A stretch of 21,722 nucleotides of DNA from an uncultured Collinsella sp. (lineage in GTDB: Bacteria; Actinomycetota; Coriobacteriia; Coriobacteriales; Coriobacteriaceae): contig CAKTUH010000012.1 of the NCBI GenBank assembly GCA_934621885.1, positions 1 through 21,722 of the forward strand. The letters run 5' to 3'. How positions within the stretch are numbered: the first letter of the stretch is position 1; every line of letters starts with the position of its first letter. Made by a program: the position numbers and the translations under genes. The notes below the pieces were generated by a model that saw only the letters and a program-made list of their open reading frames with translations, had not been told where the DNA came from and searched no databases. Positions 14,609 to 21,722 of this stretch are shown here, piece by piece.

Positions 14609-15913
14609 TTAGGCGCGCTCGGCACGCGCAAACTCGGCAGCGACAAGCTTAACGGCCAGCACCAGCACATCGAGCGCGGCCTCCAGGTCCTCGACCGTGG
14701 GATAGCTCGGCGCGATGCGGATGTTGGTGTCGCGCGGGTCCTTGCCATAGGGCCAGGTAGCACCGGCCGGCGTGAGCTTGACGCCCAGGTCGGCGCAAAG
14801 CGCGGCGACCTTCTGGGCCGAGCCCTCGGGACCATCGAAGCTTACAAAGTAGCCACCGCGGGGGTGCGTCCAGGTGGCACAGCCCGTGTCGCCCAAGCCC
14901 TCGGTGAGCTTGCGCTCGACGGCCTCAAAGCGCGGGCGCAGGAACTCGGCATGCTTTTTCATGTGCTCCTTGACCGCCTCGATGGTGGGAAGGAAGCGCA
15001 CGTGACGCAGCTGGTTGAGCTTGTCGGCGCTGATGAGGCCGGCCTTCAGGCGCTTGGAGAACTCGGCGATGACCGCGGGGCTCGCACCGATAAAGCCGAT
15101 GCCGGCGCCCGGGAAGGTGATCTTGGACGTCGAGGCGAAGGCTACCACGCGGTCCTCGGTGCCCGCGGCGCGGGCGAGGTCGAAGATGTTGGCGAGCTCG
15201 TCGGTCTCGTCGTACAGGTCGTGCACGCAGTAGGCGTTGTCCCAGAAGATGCGGAAATCGGGCGCGGCCGTGGACATCTCGACCAGGCGGCGCACGGTGT
15301 CCTCGCTAAAGGTAATGCCCGTGGGGTTGGAGTACTTGGGCACGCACCAGATGCCCTTGATGGAATCGTCAGCGGCAACGAGGCGCTCGATCTCGTCCAT
15401 GTCGGGACCGTTGTCGGTCATCGCGACGGGGACGTTCTCGATGCCCAGGTCGGCAGTGATGCCAAAGTGGCGGTCGTAGCCGGGAACGGGGCACAGGAAC
15501 TTGACCTTCTTGCCGTCGTGGGCGGCCTCGTAGGCATCCCAGGGCTCGCTGCCGCACGAACCGCAGCGCCAGAACATACCGGCGATGTCGTGCTCGATCA
15601 AAAGGCTCGACGAACCCAGCACGAGCGTCTGCTCGGCGGGGCAGCCCAGGAACTCCCCTGCCAGCTTGCGTGCCGAGGGAATGCCCTCGAAGCAGCCATA
15701 GTTGGAGCAGTCGACGTTGCCGTCGTGCAGGTCGGCATTGGCATTGAGGATATCGAGCATGGGGCGCGAGATGTCCACCTGGGCGGGCGACGGCTTGCCG
15801 CGTGCCATGTCGAGCGCCAGGCCCTTGGCCTTGACCTCGGCGACCTCGGCCTTGAGCGCCTCGATGGCGGCATCGAGTTCGGTGGTTTCCATCTTCTGGT
15901 AGATCGTCTGCAT
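14609..15913 (-). CDS. Class I PLP-dependent aminotransferase (AspT-like, PF12897 type)
   Basis: The 434-residue enzyme would transfer an amino group between an amino acid and a 2-oxo acid, probably aspartate/2-oxoglutarate. The PLP lysine is Lys264 in FASTSKITFPGAG. Asn197 (KYSNPTG), Asp225 and Tyr228 (WDNAY) are the expected cofactor contacts. The N-terminal LDMARGKPSPAQ and the NYGCFEGIPSAR segment point to the PF12897 subfamily typified by Corynebacterium AspT rather than the classical AAT group. Substrate is inferred from the family. The ATG at 15913 has AAAGG 9 nt upstream. ATG at codon 8 is an alternative. Confidence 0.9.
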   Translation of the reverse strand: MQTIYQKMETTELDAAIEALKAEVAEVKAKGLALDMARGKPSPAQVDISRPMLDILNANADLHDGNVDCSNYGCFEGIPSARKLAGEFLGCPAEQTLVLGSSSLLIEHDIAGMFWRCGSCGSEPWDAYEAAHDGKKVKFLCPVPGYDRHFGITADLGIENVPVAMTDNGPDMDEIERLVAADDSIKGIWCVPKYSNPTGITFSEDTVRRLVEMSTAAPDFRIFWDNAYCVHDLYDETDELANIFDLARAAGTEDRVVAFASTSKITFPGAGIGFIGASPAVIAEFSKRLKAGLISADKLNQLRHVRFLPTIEAVKEHMKKHAEFLRPRFEAVERKLTEGLGDTGCATWTHPRGGYFVSFDGPEGSAQKVAALCADLGVKLTPAGATWPYGKDPRDTNIRIAPSYPTVEDLEAALDVLVLAVKLVAAEFARAERA

Positions 15914-16073
15914 GGGGTGCGACCTTTCACGAAGCGGTACGTTGCAATTCTTCTAAGTATAGACCGCCATCGCCGCAACGTTATGAAGCCGTGATAGATT
16001 AAGTCCATCGCAATGAATTACGACATCGCCGCGTGCGTCCCACATGGCGGCGCGGTTCGCCCAAGGAGGCACT

Positions 16074-16328
16074 ATGGAATACGGTTCGTTTCAGGCCGAG
16101 GAGTTCGGCGACCTGCAGCGCCTAGTCGACGGACTGTTTTACGACCGCCACGCCATCGACCGCTTGGACCTGATTGTGCAGGCCGAGATCTTGGACCTGG
16201 CACCCGACCTCATGGAGATCGTCAACCTTTTGCCGCCAGGTTACTACGATCGTCAGTCACTTTGCGACCAGCTTAACTCCGCCTTGGCCGCTCACGGCTG
16301 GGGCGCCGTCTACGGAACGGTGGAATAG
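16074..16328 (+). CDS. Small conserved-looking protein of unknown function
   Basis: The 84-residue protein is predicted mostly helical and acidic (FQAEEFGDLQRLVDGLFYDR, then AEILDLAPDLMEIVNLLPPG). I see no cysteine pairs, membrane segment or known motif. It is supported by an excellent ribosome site (AAGGAGG 4 nt before the ATG at 16074), GC-rich third positions and a sensible C-terminus. It is divergent from the aminotransferase, about 160 nt away. Function is unknown. Confidence 0.75.
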   Translation: MEYGSFQAEEFGDLQRLVDGLFYDRHAIDRLDLIVQAEILDLAPDLMEIVNLLPPGYYDRQSLCDQLNSALAAHGWGAVYGTVE

Positions 16329-16387
16329 GCCTCGATGCCCGTCATCTAACCCATTTCCCGGCTCTGGCGAGGTCCGTTCTAGGTGCT

Positions 16388-16617
16388 GTGGTCAAAAAAG
16401 GGCAAATATGAGTACTGTTATCTTTTTAGTAACAGCGATTTTTGTTTAAAACCGACAAACTTGAGCCCAAAACTCCTTATTCATCGTCAACCGGCGCTTA
16501 ATTGAAAGCCGATGACCGCTTATTAACGTACAGTATTTACAGATTTGTTCATTATTTTTCGCACGTAAAATGAAACGCCGTTTGTGACAGTACTCACAAA
16601 CGGCGTTTTTTGACCAC
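16388..16617. repeat. 230-bp terminal-inverted-repeat element, copy 2
   Basis: It is related to the element at 1811-2027. The left end (16388-16420) matches copy 1 at most positions, sharing CAAAAAA, GGCAAATATGAGTACTGT and the adjoining CTGTTA/TAACAG hairpin. The right end (16584-16617) shares the outer GTGGTCAAAAAA and the inner TGAGTACTGT, but the middle is replaced so that it pairs locally as a terminator hairpin. Interior blocks also recur, for example GATTTGTTCATTAT against CATTTGTTTATTAT. It lies between convergent genes: 59 nt past the small gene and 84 nt past the nhaA stop. Confidence 0.75.
16573..16611 (+). terminator. Terminator hairpin formed by the right end of repeat copy 2
   Basis: A 15-bp perfect stem (16573-16587 with 16594-16608) encloses the loop CAGTAC. 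It is followed on the plus strand by six T. On the minus strand the tail is TTTCATTTT, so it may also end nhaA transcription. Confidence 0.8.
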
Positions 16618-16701
16618 TGGCGTGTCTGGCAGGCGGCAAGCACCGCCCGAATCCGCATTTTGAACGCGCCCGAATCGGTTCTGGAGCCGGTTTTCGCGCT
16701 C

Positions 16702-18060
16702 TTACTCGTCTTTGGGCGCGGGGTGCTTGCAGACCACGCTCATGTAGATCATACCGAGCACGGCCGCGGTGACCGAACCGGCAAGGATGGCGGCCTTTGC
16801 GGCCAGGACCTCAAACTGGGCCGTCGGGAAGGCAAGGCCGCTGATGAGAATCGACATGGTAAAGCCGATGCCGCCCAGAATGCCCACACCGGCAATCATG
16901 TGCCAGTTAACGTTATGCGGCAGCTCGCAGACCCTAAACTTAACCAGGGCAAACGTCATGCCAAAGATACCAATCGGCTTGCCCAGCAGCATGCCAAAGT
17001 ACACGCCGAGCGTCACCGGGTCGGTGAGCAGTGTGCTCATGTCCACGCCCACTAGGCGAACCTGTGCGTTCACGAACGCAAAGATCGGCAGAATCACAAA
17101 GTTGACCGGCGTGGAGATCAGACGCTCCATGCGGATGAGCGGCGGGGTCACGCGGTGCATGACGCGCTCGACCCTGGTGGTCGAGACGGTAAAGTCATGC
17201 TGGCCCAAGATGTGCGCCTCGTCGTCGTAGCGATCATCGAGCAGCGGCAGGCACTCGCCCAACCAATCGGTGAGGCTATCGAGCTTGACGCCGCACTTGG
17301 CCGGGATGGTAAAGGCCAGGATGACGCCAGCAAGCGTGGCATGTACGCCGCTCTTGAACATGCAAAACCACAGCAGCAGGCCCAGCACCGAATACGGGGC
17401 AAGGCGGTAATGCTGCGTCTTGTTGAGCCACACGAGTGCGCAGGTCACAAGCGCGGCGGCGCCCAACCAAAACGGATTGGGGCTCTGACCATAGAAGATG
17501 GCGATAGCGGCGATGGAGATGAGGTCGTCGGCGATGGCGAGCGTCGAGAAGAACACACGCACGCCGTTGGGCACGCGATTGCCCAAAAGCGACAGAACGC
17601 CCAGCGCAAAGGCAATATCGGTTGCCATGGGGATGGCCCAACCGTTGCGGGCGCCGGCATGGTTAAAGATCAGGTAGATGCAGGCGGGAACGACGACGCC
17701 GCCCACGGCCGCCAGCATGGGAAGCATGGCCTGACGCGGGTTTTTGAGCTCGCCGACCGTCATCTCGTACTTAAGTTCAATGCCCACCAACAAAAAGAAA
17801 ATCGCCATGAGGAAGTCGTTGACGAAAAGCTCAACGGTGAGACCGGCCGTAAGGTTGCCCAGACCCACATACAGCGGGGTCTCCAAAAAGTGATGGATGG
17901 CCTCGTAGGCATCGGTATTGGCGCAAATGACGGCGGCGATGGCGGCGATGACCATAACCGCGGCGGAAATCGTGCCGTTCTCGGCGATGCGCTCCCAAAT
18001 GTCGTGGCGCTCAAAACGCTTGCGCTCACGAACGTTGAACAGCTGCTCGGGTGCTGCCAT
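16702..18060 (-). CDS. nhaA: Na+/H+ antiporter NhaA
   Basis: The 452-residue inner-membrane antiporter exchanges sodium or lithium for protons and sets pH and sodium balance. ATDIAFALGVLSLLG and the ion-binding pair in LAIADDLISI are clear, as is the late GKPIGIFG segment. It is longer than the roughly 390-residue Escherichia coli protein, owing to an N-terminal extension and a polar insert of about 50 residues between later helices (around CLPLLDDRYDDEAH). AAAGGAG lies 6 nt before the ATG. The leader contains an intrinsic terminator and further structure. Confidence 0.95.
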   Translation of the reverse strand: MAAPEQLFNVRERKRFERHDIWERIAENGTISAAVMVIAAIAAVICANTDAYEAIHHFLETPLYVGLGNLTAGLTVELFVNDFLMAIFFLLVGIELKYEMTVGELKNPRQAMLPMLAAVGGVVVPACIYLIFNHAGARNGWAIPMATDIAFALGVLSLLGNRVPNGVRVFFSTLAIADDLISIAAIAIFYGQSPNPFWLGAAALVTCALVWLNKTQHYRLAPYSVLGLLLWFCMFKSGVHATLAGVILAFTIPAKCGVKLDSLTDWLGECLPLLDDRYDDEAHILGQHDFTVSTTRVERVMHRVTPPLIRMERLISTPVNFVILPIFAFVNAQVRLVGVDMSTLLTDPVTLGVYFGMLLGKPIGIFGMTFALVKFRVCELPHNVNWHMIAGVGILGGIGFTMSILISGLAFPTAQFEVLAAKAAILAGSVTAAVLGMIYMSVVCKHPAPKDE

Positions 18061-18093
18061 GGGCGGCTCCTTTCACGGGAAAGTTCCCGTCTT

Positions 18094-18129
18094 AAAAAAG
18101 CACGGCCCGCCCAAGTGGCGGCGCCGCGC
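18094..18129 (-). terminator. Intrinsic terminator in the nhaA leader (possible attenuator)
   Basis: On the minus strand GCGCGGC (18129-18123) pairs with GCCGTGC (18106-18100, one G-U). An inner CGCC/GGCG pair and a 5-nt loop complete the hairpin, and six T follow (18099-18094). It ends 33 nt before the nhaA ATG, leaving too little room for a promoter downstream. Confidence 0.7.
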
Positions 18130-18240
18130 TCTAACGTATTACGCTTGCATCTAGCCTACCCTGCACGACAAGCACGCAGGCGTGGCCGAAAAGCGGAACC
18201 ACAGGTTGAACATTATTTGCTCAACGGCGCGGGCACGCCT
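18130..18240 (-). ncRNA. Candidate structured leader RNA upstream of nhaA
   Basis: On the minus strand AGGCGTG (18240-18234) can pair with CACGCCT (18184-18178). Inside lies GTTGAGC/GTTCAAC (18225-18219 with 18211-18205, 7-nt loop) and a small GTGG...CCAC arm that competes in part with the outer helix. The terminator at 18094-18129 follows. The arrangement resembles a sensing domain plus expression platform. I cannot match it to a known riboswitch. Confidence 0.35.
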
Positions 18241-18267
18241 GTCCAAGAGACGACGCAGCGCCGTGCA

Positions 18268-18308
18268 CAAAAAACGACCGGAGCACGGGGCGTCCGCGAT
18301 CCGGTCGT
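18268..18308 (-). terminator. Terminator of the pyrophosphatase gene
   Basis: A 9-bp stem (ACGACCGGA 18274-18282 with TCCGGTCGT 18300-18308, 17-nt loop) is followed on the minus strand by TTTTTTGTG. It lies 20 nt past the stop codon. Confidence 0.9.
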
Positions 18309-18327
18309 GGCATTTGGTCAACTAAAC

Positions 18328-19251
18328 CTAGCAGGCGGCCATGATGGGGGCAGCGACCTGCTTCTTACGGGAGAGGACGCCCGGCATCCAGACGCCGTCA
18401 TGCTCGTCGGCAATGCCCAGGCCCTTCTGAGCAGCCTCGGTCTCGCCCTCGAGCAGGACCTGCGAGCCCTCCTCCATGATGTCGGTGATGCACAGGACAA
18501 TGCCGTCGGCACCCTTCTCGGCGGCGTAGGCGCGCATGGCCTCGCGGATCTCGTCGATCATGCCGAGTGCGCGGGTCTTGTCGACGGTCTCGTACTGGCC
18601 GATGAGCAGCTTCTTGCCAGCGGGCTCGAACATCTTGATGTCGTTGCCGACCATCTCGGCTGCAGTGAAGGAGCCGGACGGACGGGTGAGGAAGACCTCC
18701 ATGCCAAACTTGACCGGGTCGACGCCCACCTGCTCGCCGAGCTTGGCGGCGACGGCGCGGTCGACATCGGTGGTGGTGGGGCTCTTGAGCATGAGCGTAT
18801 CGGTCATCATGGCCGAGAGCAGCAGCTTGGCCTGGACGTCGGAAAGCTCAACGCCGAGCACGCCGGCGAGCTTGGTGACGATGGTGCAGCTGGAGCCCCA
18901 GGGCAGGCAGATGTAGTGCAGCGGGCCGGCGGTCTCGAAGTCGCCGATGCGGTGATGGTCGACGACGCCAAAGACCGTGGCGTCCTTAAGGCCGGCGACG
19001 GACTGGGCGGACTCGTTGTGGTCGGTGAGGACGACGAGCTGACCGGCCTCGACGGACTCGATCACGCGGGGCTCGGCGATGCCGGCGTCGGCGAGCAGCT
19101 TGGCGGACTCGGCCGGAAGCTGGCCAAGGGCGCAGGCCTCGTAGGTGTTGCCGGCATACTCAACCTGGTTGAGCAGCTGAGACAGGACGACGGCGCTCAT
19201 GATGGCGTCGTTATCGGGGTTCTGGTGACCAAAGACAAGAACGTTTGCCAT
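18328..19251 (-). CDS. ppaC: Manganese-dependent (family II) inorganic pyrophosphatase
   Basis: The 307-residue cytosolic enzyme hydrolyses pyrophosphate to two phosphates, pulling biosynthetic reactions forward. The DHH domain has GHQNPDNDAI (His9, Asp13, Asp15), Asp77 in TDHNE and VVDHHRIGDF (Asp98, His99, His100). The DHHA2 domain ends with the SRKKQVAAP motif, whose basic residues bind substrate. No CBS or DRTGG regulatory insert is present, so it is the short unregulated form. GGAGG lies 6 nt before the ATG. Confidence 0.96.
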   Translation of the reverse strand: MANVLVFGHQNPDNDAIMSAVVLSQLLNQVEYAGNTYEACALGQLPAESAKLLADAGIAEPRVIESVEAGQLVVLTDHNESAQSVAGLKDATVFGVVDHHRIGDFETAGPLHYICLPWGSSCTIVTKLAGVLGVELSDVQAKLLLSAMMTDTLMLKSPTTTDVDRAVAAKLGEQVGVDPVKFGMEVFLTRPSGSFTAAEMVGNDIKMFEPAGKKLLIGQYETVDKTRALGMIDEIREAMRAYAAEKGADGIVLCITDIMEEGSQVLLEGETEAAQKGLGIADEHDGVWMPGVLSRKKQVAAPIMAAC

Positions 19252-19382
19252 GGATATCCTCCACTTGATATGTGTACTTGGACGTAGCTATGGTAGCACG
19301 CTGGCGCCGAACCTTATGAGACGCAAGGGCCGCGGCGCAATTTGGGGCAAGTGTTGGGGCGAAGCCTGCCCCCTTGCATCAG

Positions 19383-20336
19383 CTATTTACCGGCGGCGCG
19401 CAGGGCTACGTAGGCGGCACCGATGATGCCGGCGTCGTTTCCGAGCGAAGCGACCTTGATGGGCGTCTCGCGCGAGGCAGAAAGCGCGTACTGCTTAAAG
19501 TGCTCGCGGACCTTGTCGAGGTAGACATCGGCCGAAGCGGACGCGCCGCCGCCGATCAGGAACATCTCGGGGTCGACCACGTTGGCAATGAGCGCCAGGG
19601 CGCGGCCGAGATAGTCGGCCATGGTATCGGCCGCGGCCAGCGCGAGCTTGTCGCCCTCGCGGCAGGCCTGGAACACGTCCTTGGAATCGGAGGGACCGGT
19701 GAGCTCGATGGGCTCGACACCCGCCTTCTTGCACTCGGCAAGGTAGTTGCTCACCACGCCGGTGGCGCTGGAATACTGCTCCAGGTGGCCATGGCCGCCG
19801 CAGCCGCAGACGCGCTCCTCAGCCGGGTTCAGGCACATGTGGCCAATCTCGCCGCCGGCGCCCACAACGCCCGACACCACGTCGCCGTTAACGATAACGC
19901 CGCCGCCCACGCCGGTACCAATGGTGACCATCACCACGTTCTGTACGCCCTTGGCGGAACCGAGCCAAGCCTCGCCCATGGCAGCGGCGTTGGCATCGTT
20001 CTCGTATTTAACAACCGCGTCGGGGCAGTGCTCCTGAATGGCGACTCTTAGCTCGGGCAGGTTAATGGCAATGTTGGCCTTGACCTTGGCATCGCCCGAT
20101 GCCGGGATGGGGCACGGAACTGCCAGGCCAATGCCCGCCACAAAGGCGCGCGGAATCTGGGCCTTGGCGACCACCTGGTCGATAGCCTCGGTCACCGCGG
20201 CAAAGCCCGCGGCGTCAACGATAGGAGGCGTGGGCACACTGGCCTTGGCAAGCAGGTTGCCGTCCTCGTCGAACAGGCCCTCCTTAACCGAAGTGCCGCC
20301 GACGTCGATGCCGATGTAATACTGCTTAGGTTCCAT
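19383..20336 (-). CDS. ROK family sugar kinase (glucokinase-like)
   Basis: The 317-residue protein has the ROK plan: phosphate loop GIDVGGTSVK (9-18), catalytic-base region ENDANAAAMGE (Asp114), GTGVGGG (140-146) and EIGHM (His166). The zinc motif reads CGCGGHGHLEQYSSATG: Cys177 and Cys179 are present, but the usual third cysteine is His184. It probably phosphorylates glucose or a related hexose at C6 with ATP; exact sugar cannot be told. The ATG at 20336 has GAAAGG 9 nt upstream. An earlier in-frame start at 20402 would lie inside hairpin DNA. It faces the GntR regulator and manA divergently, suggesting shared control. ppaC follows after 131 nt with no good terminator between. Confidence 0.88.
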   Translation of the reverse strand: MEPKQYYIGIDVGGTSVKEGLFDEDGNLLAKASVPTPPIVDAAGFAAVTEAIDQVVAKAQIPRAFVAGIGLAVPCPIPASGDAKVKANIAINLPELRVAIQEHCPDAVVKYENDANAAAMGEAWLGSAKGVQNVVMVTIGTGVGGGVIVNGDVVSGVVGAGGEIGHMCLNPAEERVCGCGGHGHLEQYSSATGVVSNYLAECKKAGVEPIELTGPSDSKDVFQACREGDKLALAAADTMADYLGRALALIANVVDPEMFLIGGGASASADVYLDKVREHFKQYALSASRETPIKVASLGNDAGIIGAAYVALRAAGK

Positions 20337-20390
20337 GGGAGCCCACCTTTCTCGTTTAAACATTGCCTGTATGGTACCGCTCCCAAGGCA

Positions 20391-20431
20391 AAAACCTGCC
20401 AAAAAGGGGCAGGTTTGTTTTGGCAGGTTTT
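20391..20431 (-). promoter_or_regulatory. Mutually exclusive hairpins in the ROK kinase leader
   Basis: Bases 20391-20404 pair perfectly with 20418-20431 (14 bp). The same left segment can instead pair with 20408-20416 (9 bp). On the minus strand the shared 3' arm ends in a short T-run, giving terminator-like character. It lies 55 nt before the ROK start. Confidence 0.5.
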
Positions 20432-20544
20432 ATCTGTGAAAACGCAGGGCATGGTATTTGGTTCGTTGGGCGGTAAAACGGCTCAACCCCATCCTCGAGT
20501 CGATCAATTTGCTCAATACCACATTATTCGAATGCATATTCATT

Positions 20545-20556
20545 TAGAGCGCTCTA
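20545..20556. promoter_or_regulatory. Candidate operator palindrome between ROK and gntR
   Basis: TAGAGCGCTCTA is a perfect 12-bp palindrome in the AT-rich divergent region, about 80 nt upstream of the probable gntR -10. GntR/HutC regulators usually bind such short palindromes near their own promoters. Confidence 0.45.
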
Positions 20557-20629
20557 GTTTTTAAAGAGAAGCGTTTTTTAATTAAACCTTTCTCGAACTT
20601 TTCAAAAACGCAATAGGGATGCTTAGGTG

Positions 20630-20640
20630 TTGACTATACT
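20630..20640 (+). promoter_or_regulatory. Candidate gntR promoter core
   Basis: TTGACTATACT contains a TATACT -10 (20635-20640) about 37 nt before the ATG. No -35 is obvious at 17 nt. The overlapping TTGACT could itself be a -35, but without a clear -10 downstream. Confidence 0.35.
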
Positions 20641-20676
20641 TTCTTCTGTACTCAATCAAGCCGGAAAGGAGGTTCC

Positions 20677-21396
20677 ATGATTCCCAAATACGAGGCGATA
20701 GCTGCAGATATCCGTCGAAGCATCGAGGACGGCTCCCTTAAGCCGGGCGACAAGCTACCCACCGTCGTTGAGTTTTGCGAGCTGTATGGCGTTTCCAAGA
20801 TCACCGTCAAGCGCGCGATCGAGCAGATCACCGAGGAGGGCCTTATTACCAGCCGGCGCGGATCGGGCACCTACGTCAAGGACACGGCGGGGCTTCCCGG
20901 CCAGGTGTTTTTCCAAGGCAAGAACGACCGTGCCCAAGGCTTTTCGTACGAGCATCGCGGGGAGAAAGTGACCTCGGTGGTCTACGATTTCTCGATCGTC
21001 AATCCGCCGGCAGAGGTTGCGACCCAGCTGGGAATGGCCGAAGACGACTTTGCCTATCACATCGTGCGCGTACGCGAGGTCGATGGTCAGCCCATCGTTA
21101 TTGAGTACACCTATATGCCACTCGAGCTGATTCCGGGTCTTAAGAAAAAAGACCTGTACGCGTCGGTCTACAGCTTCATCCGCGAGCAGTGCGGACTCAA
21201 GATCTCGAGTTTCCACCGTACCATTCGCGCTGTCGCGGCAACTGAAGAAGAGGCTGAGCGCCTGGATACCAAACCCGGCTCTCCCCTGCTCGAACTCAAC
21301 CAGATTGGCTTCTTGGATAGCGGCACCGCGTTTGAATATTCTGTCTCGCACAACGTAGGCGACCGCTTTGAGCTGCACAACGTAACGCTGGCCTAG
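20677..21396 (+). CDS. GntR family transcriptional regulator (HutC subfamily, UTRA domain)
   Basis: The 239-residue regulator has an N-terminal winged helix-turn-helix (about 1-70: KYEAIAADIRRSIEDG, then GVSKITVKRAIEQITEEGLI and RRGSGTYV). A C-terminal UTRA ligand-binding domain (about 90-235) follows, with YHIVRVREVDGQPIVIEYTYMP and the family-typical PLLELNQIGF. UTRA domains sense small molecules, often sugar phosphates. AAAGGAGG lies 4 nt before the ATG. manA follows by 72 nt on the same strand and the ROK kinase is divergent, so it probably controls hexose-phosphate genes and itself. The ligand is not evident. Confidence 0.93.
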   Translation: MIPKYEAIAADIRRSIEDGSLKPGDKLPTVVEFCELYGVSKITVKRAIEQITEEGLITSRRGSGTYVKDTAGLPGQVFFQGKNDRAQGFSYEHRGEKVTSVVYDFSIVNPPAEVATQLGMAEDDFAYHIVRVREVDGQPIVIEYTYMPLELIPGLKKKDLYASVYSFIREQCGLKISSFHRTIRAVAATEEEAERLDTKPGSPLLELNQIGFLDSGTAFEYSVSHNVGDRFELHNVTLA

Positions 21397-21468
21397 TTTT
21401 GTAATCCGGTGGGTGCTCGTTTTGAGCTGTCTTACGCGGCACCCGCACAACCTTATGGGAGTATGCAC

Positions 21469-21722
21469 ATGTCCGATTTGATTAAACTGACGCCGATCTT
21501 CCACGAGAAGATCTGGGGCGGCCGCCAGCTCGAAACCGTATTTGGTTACGACATTCCCGAGGGTCCCATCGGTGAGTGCTGGGCCATCTCGGCACACCCC
21601 AACGGCGACTGCCAGATCGCGGAGGGCCCGTATGCCGGCCACACACTGTCGTGGCTGTGGGCCGAGCACCGCGAGCTCTTTGGCAACTGCGAGGGCAAGG
21701 AGTTCCCGCTGCTCATTAAGAT
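21469..21722 (+). CDS. manA: Mannose-6-phosphate isomerase, class I (5' part only)
   Basis: The first 84 codons are in the window and the gene runs off the end. TPIFHEKIWGGRQL, GECWAISAHPNGD and ELFG...EFPLLIK are characteristic of the Bacillus-type zinc-dependent isomerase that interconverts mannose-6-phosphate and fructose-6-phosphate. The ATG at 21469 has GGGAG 7 nt upstream; the in-frame ATG at 21463 is too close to that site. It lies behind gntR with a weak 6-bp hairpin (21411-21416 with 21439-21444) but no terminator between, so the two probably share a transcript. Confidence 0.92.
   Translation, partial: MSDLIKLTPIFHEKIWGGRQLETVFGYDIPEGPIGECWAISAHPNGDCQIAEGPYAGHTLSWLWAEHRELFGNCEGKEFPLLIK

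Noticed and set aside
14111..15994. A 627-codon plus-strand frame across STAS and aminotransferase
   Set aside because: It is antisense to two well-supported genes and spans their intergenic gap.
18130..18240. Naming the nhaA leader as an nhaA-I or nhaA-II lithium riboswitch
   Set aside because: I could not match a consensus from memory, and those classes are described in other phyla. It is left as an unclassified candidate.
17155..19287. A 710-codon plus-strand frame across nhaA, terminator and ppaC
   Set aside because: It runs through two real genes and their terminators on the other strand, with no domain signal.
19252..19382. Terminator between the ROK gene and ppaC
   Set aside because: Only a 5-bp GGGGC/GCCCC stem with no U-tract is visible, so I did not call it.

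Overview
The window looks like chromosomal DNA of a high-GC Coriobacteriia member, most likely Collinsella or a close relative. This rests on protein character: an archaeal-type topoisomerase I in a bacterial housekeeping setting, GC-rich codon use, Gram-positive Shine-Dalgarno (SD) sites (AAAGGAGG) and frequent TTG/GTG starts. No database search was run. Most genes lie on the minus strand in short, tightly packed operons. I see no tRNA, rRNA, CRISPR array, prophage or transposase gene.

Layout. 1-318: unassigned DNA ending in a minus-strand terminator. 319-1311: an orphan solute-binding lipoprotein with a long leader and a TATAAT promoter. 1811-2027: a 217-bp element with 33-bp near-perfect inverted ends. 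2063-3993: comF and an AbiEi/DUF559-like nuclease-fold gene. 4096-7599: tmk-holB-ricT, tightly coupled. 7600-8941: a divergent promoter region with a 21-bp-stem palindrome, a zinc-ribbon membrane protein, a second palindrome and a bidirectional terminator. 8964-14090: tatA-tatC-hypA-hypB-topA, reading leftward. 14243-15913: a class I aminotransferase followed by an orphan STAS protein. 16074-16328: a small unrecognised plus-strand gene. 16388-16617: a second copy of the inverted-repeat element. 16702-20336: nhaA, manganese pyrophosphatase and a ROK sugar kinase, all minus. 20677-21722: a GntR/UTRA regulator and the start of manA on the plus strand.

How the genes fit together. tmk, holB, ricT and topA are nucleotide, DNA and RNA housekeeping genes. 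tatA-tatC beside hypA-hypB joins Tat export with nickel insertion, which suits [NiFe]-hydrogenase maturation, because hydrogenase small subunits are Tat substrates. ROK kinase, GntR regulator and manA form a divergent sugar-phosphate locus with a 12-bp palindrome as a candidate operator.

The most unusual signals are non-coding. They are the paired terminal-inverted-repeat elements, a structured leader with an intrinsic terminator before nhaA, a comF leader whose SD lies inside a 12-bp stem, and mutually exclusive hairpins before the ROK gene. Unusual proteins are RicT with a roughly 240-residue arginine-rich tail plus an extra cysteine cluster, and archaeal-type TopA with four zinc ribbons and a histone-H1-like tail.
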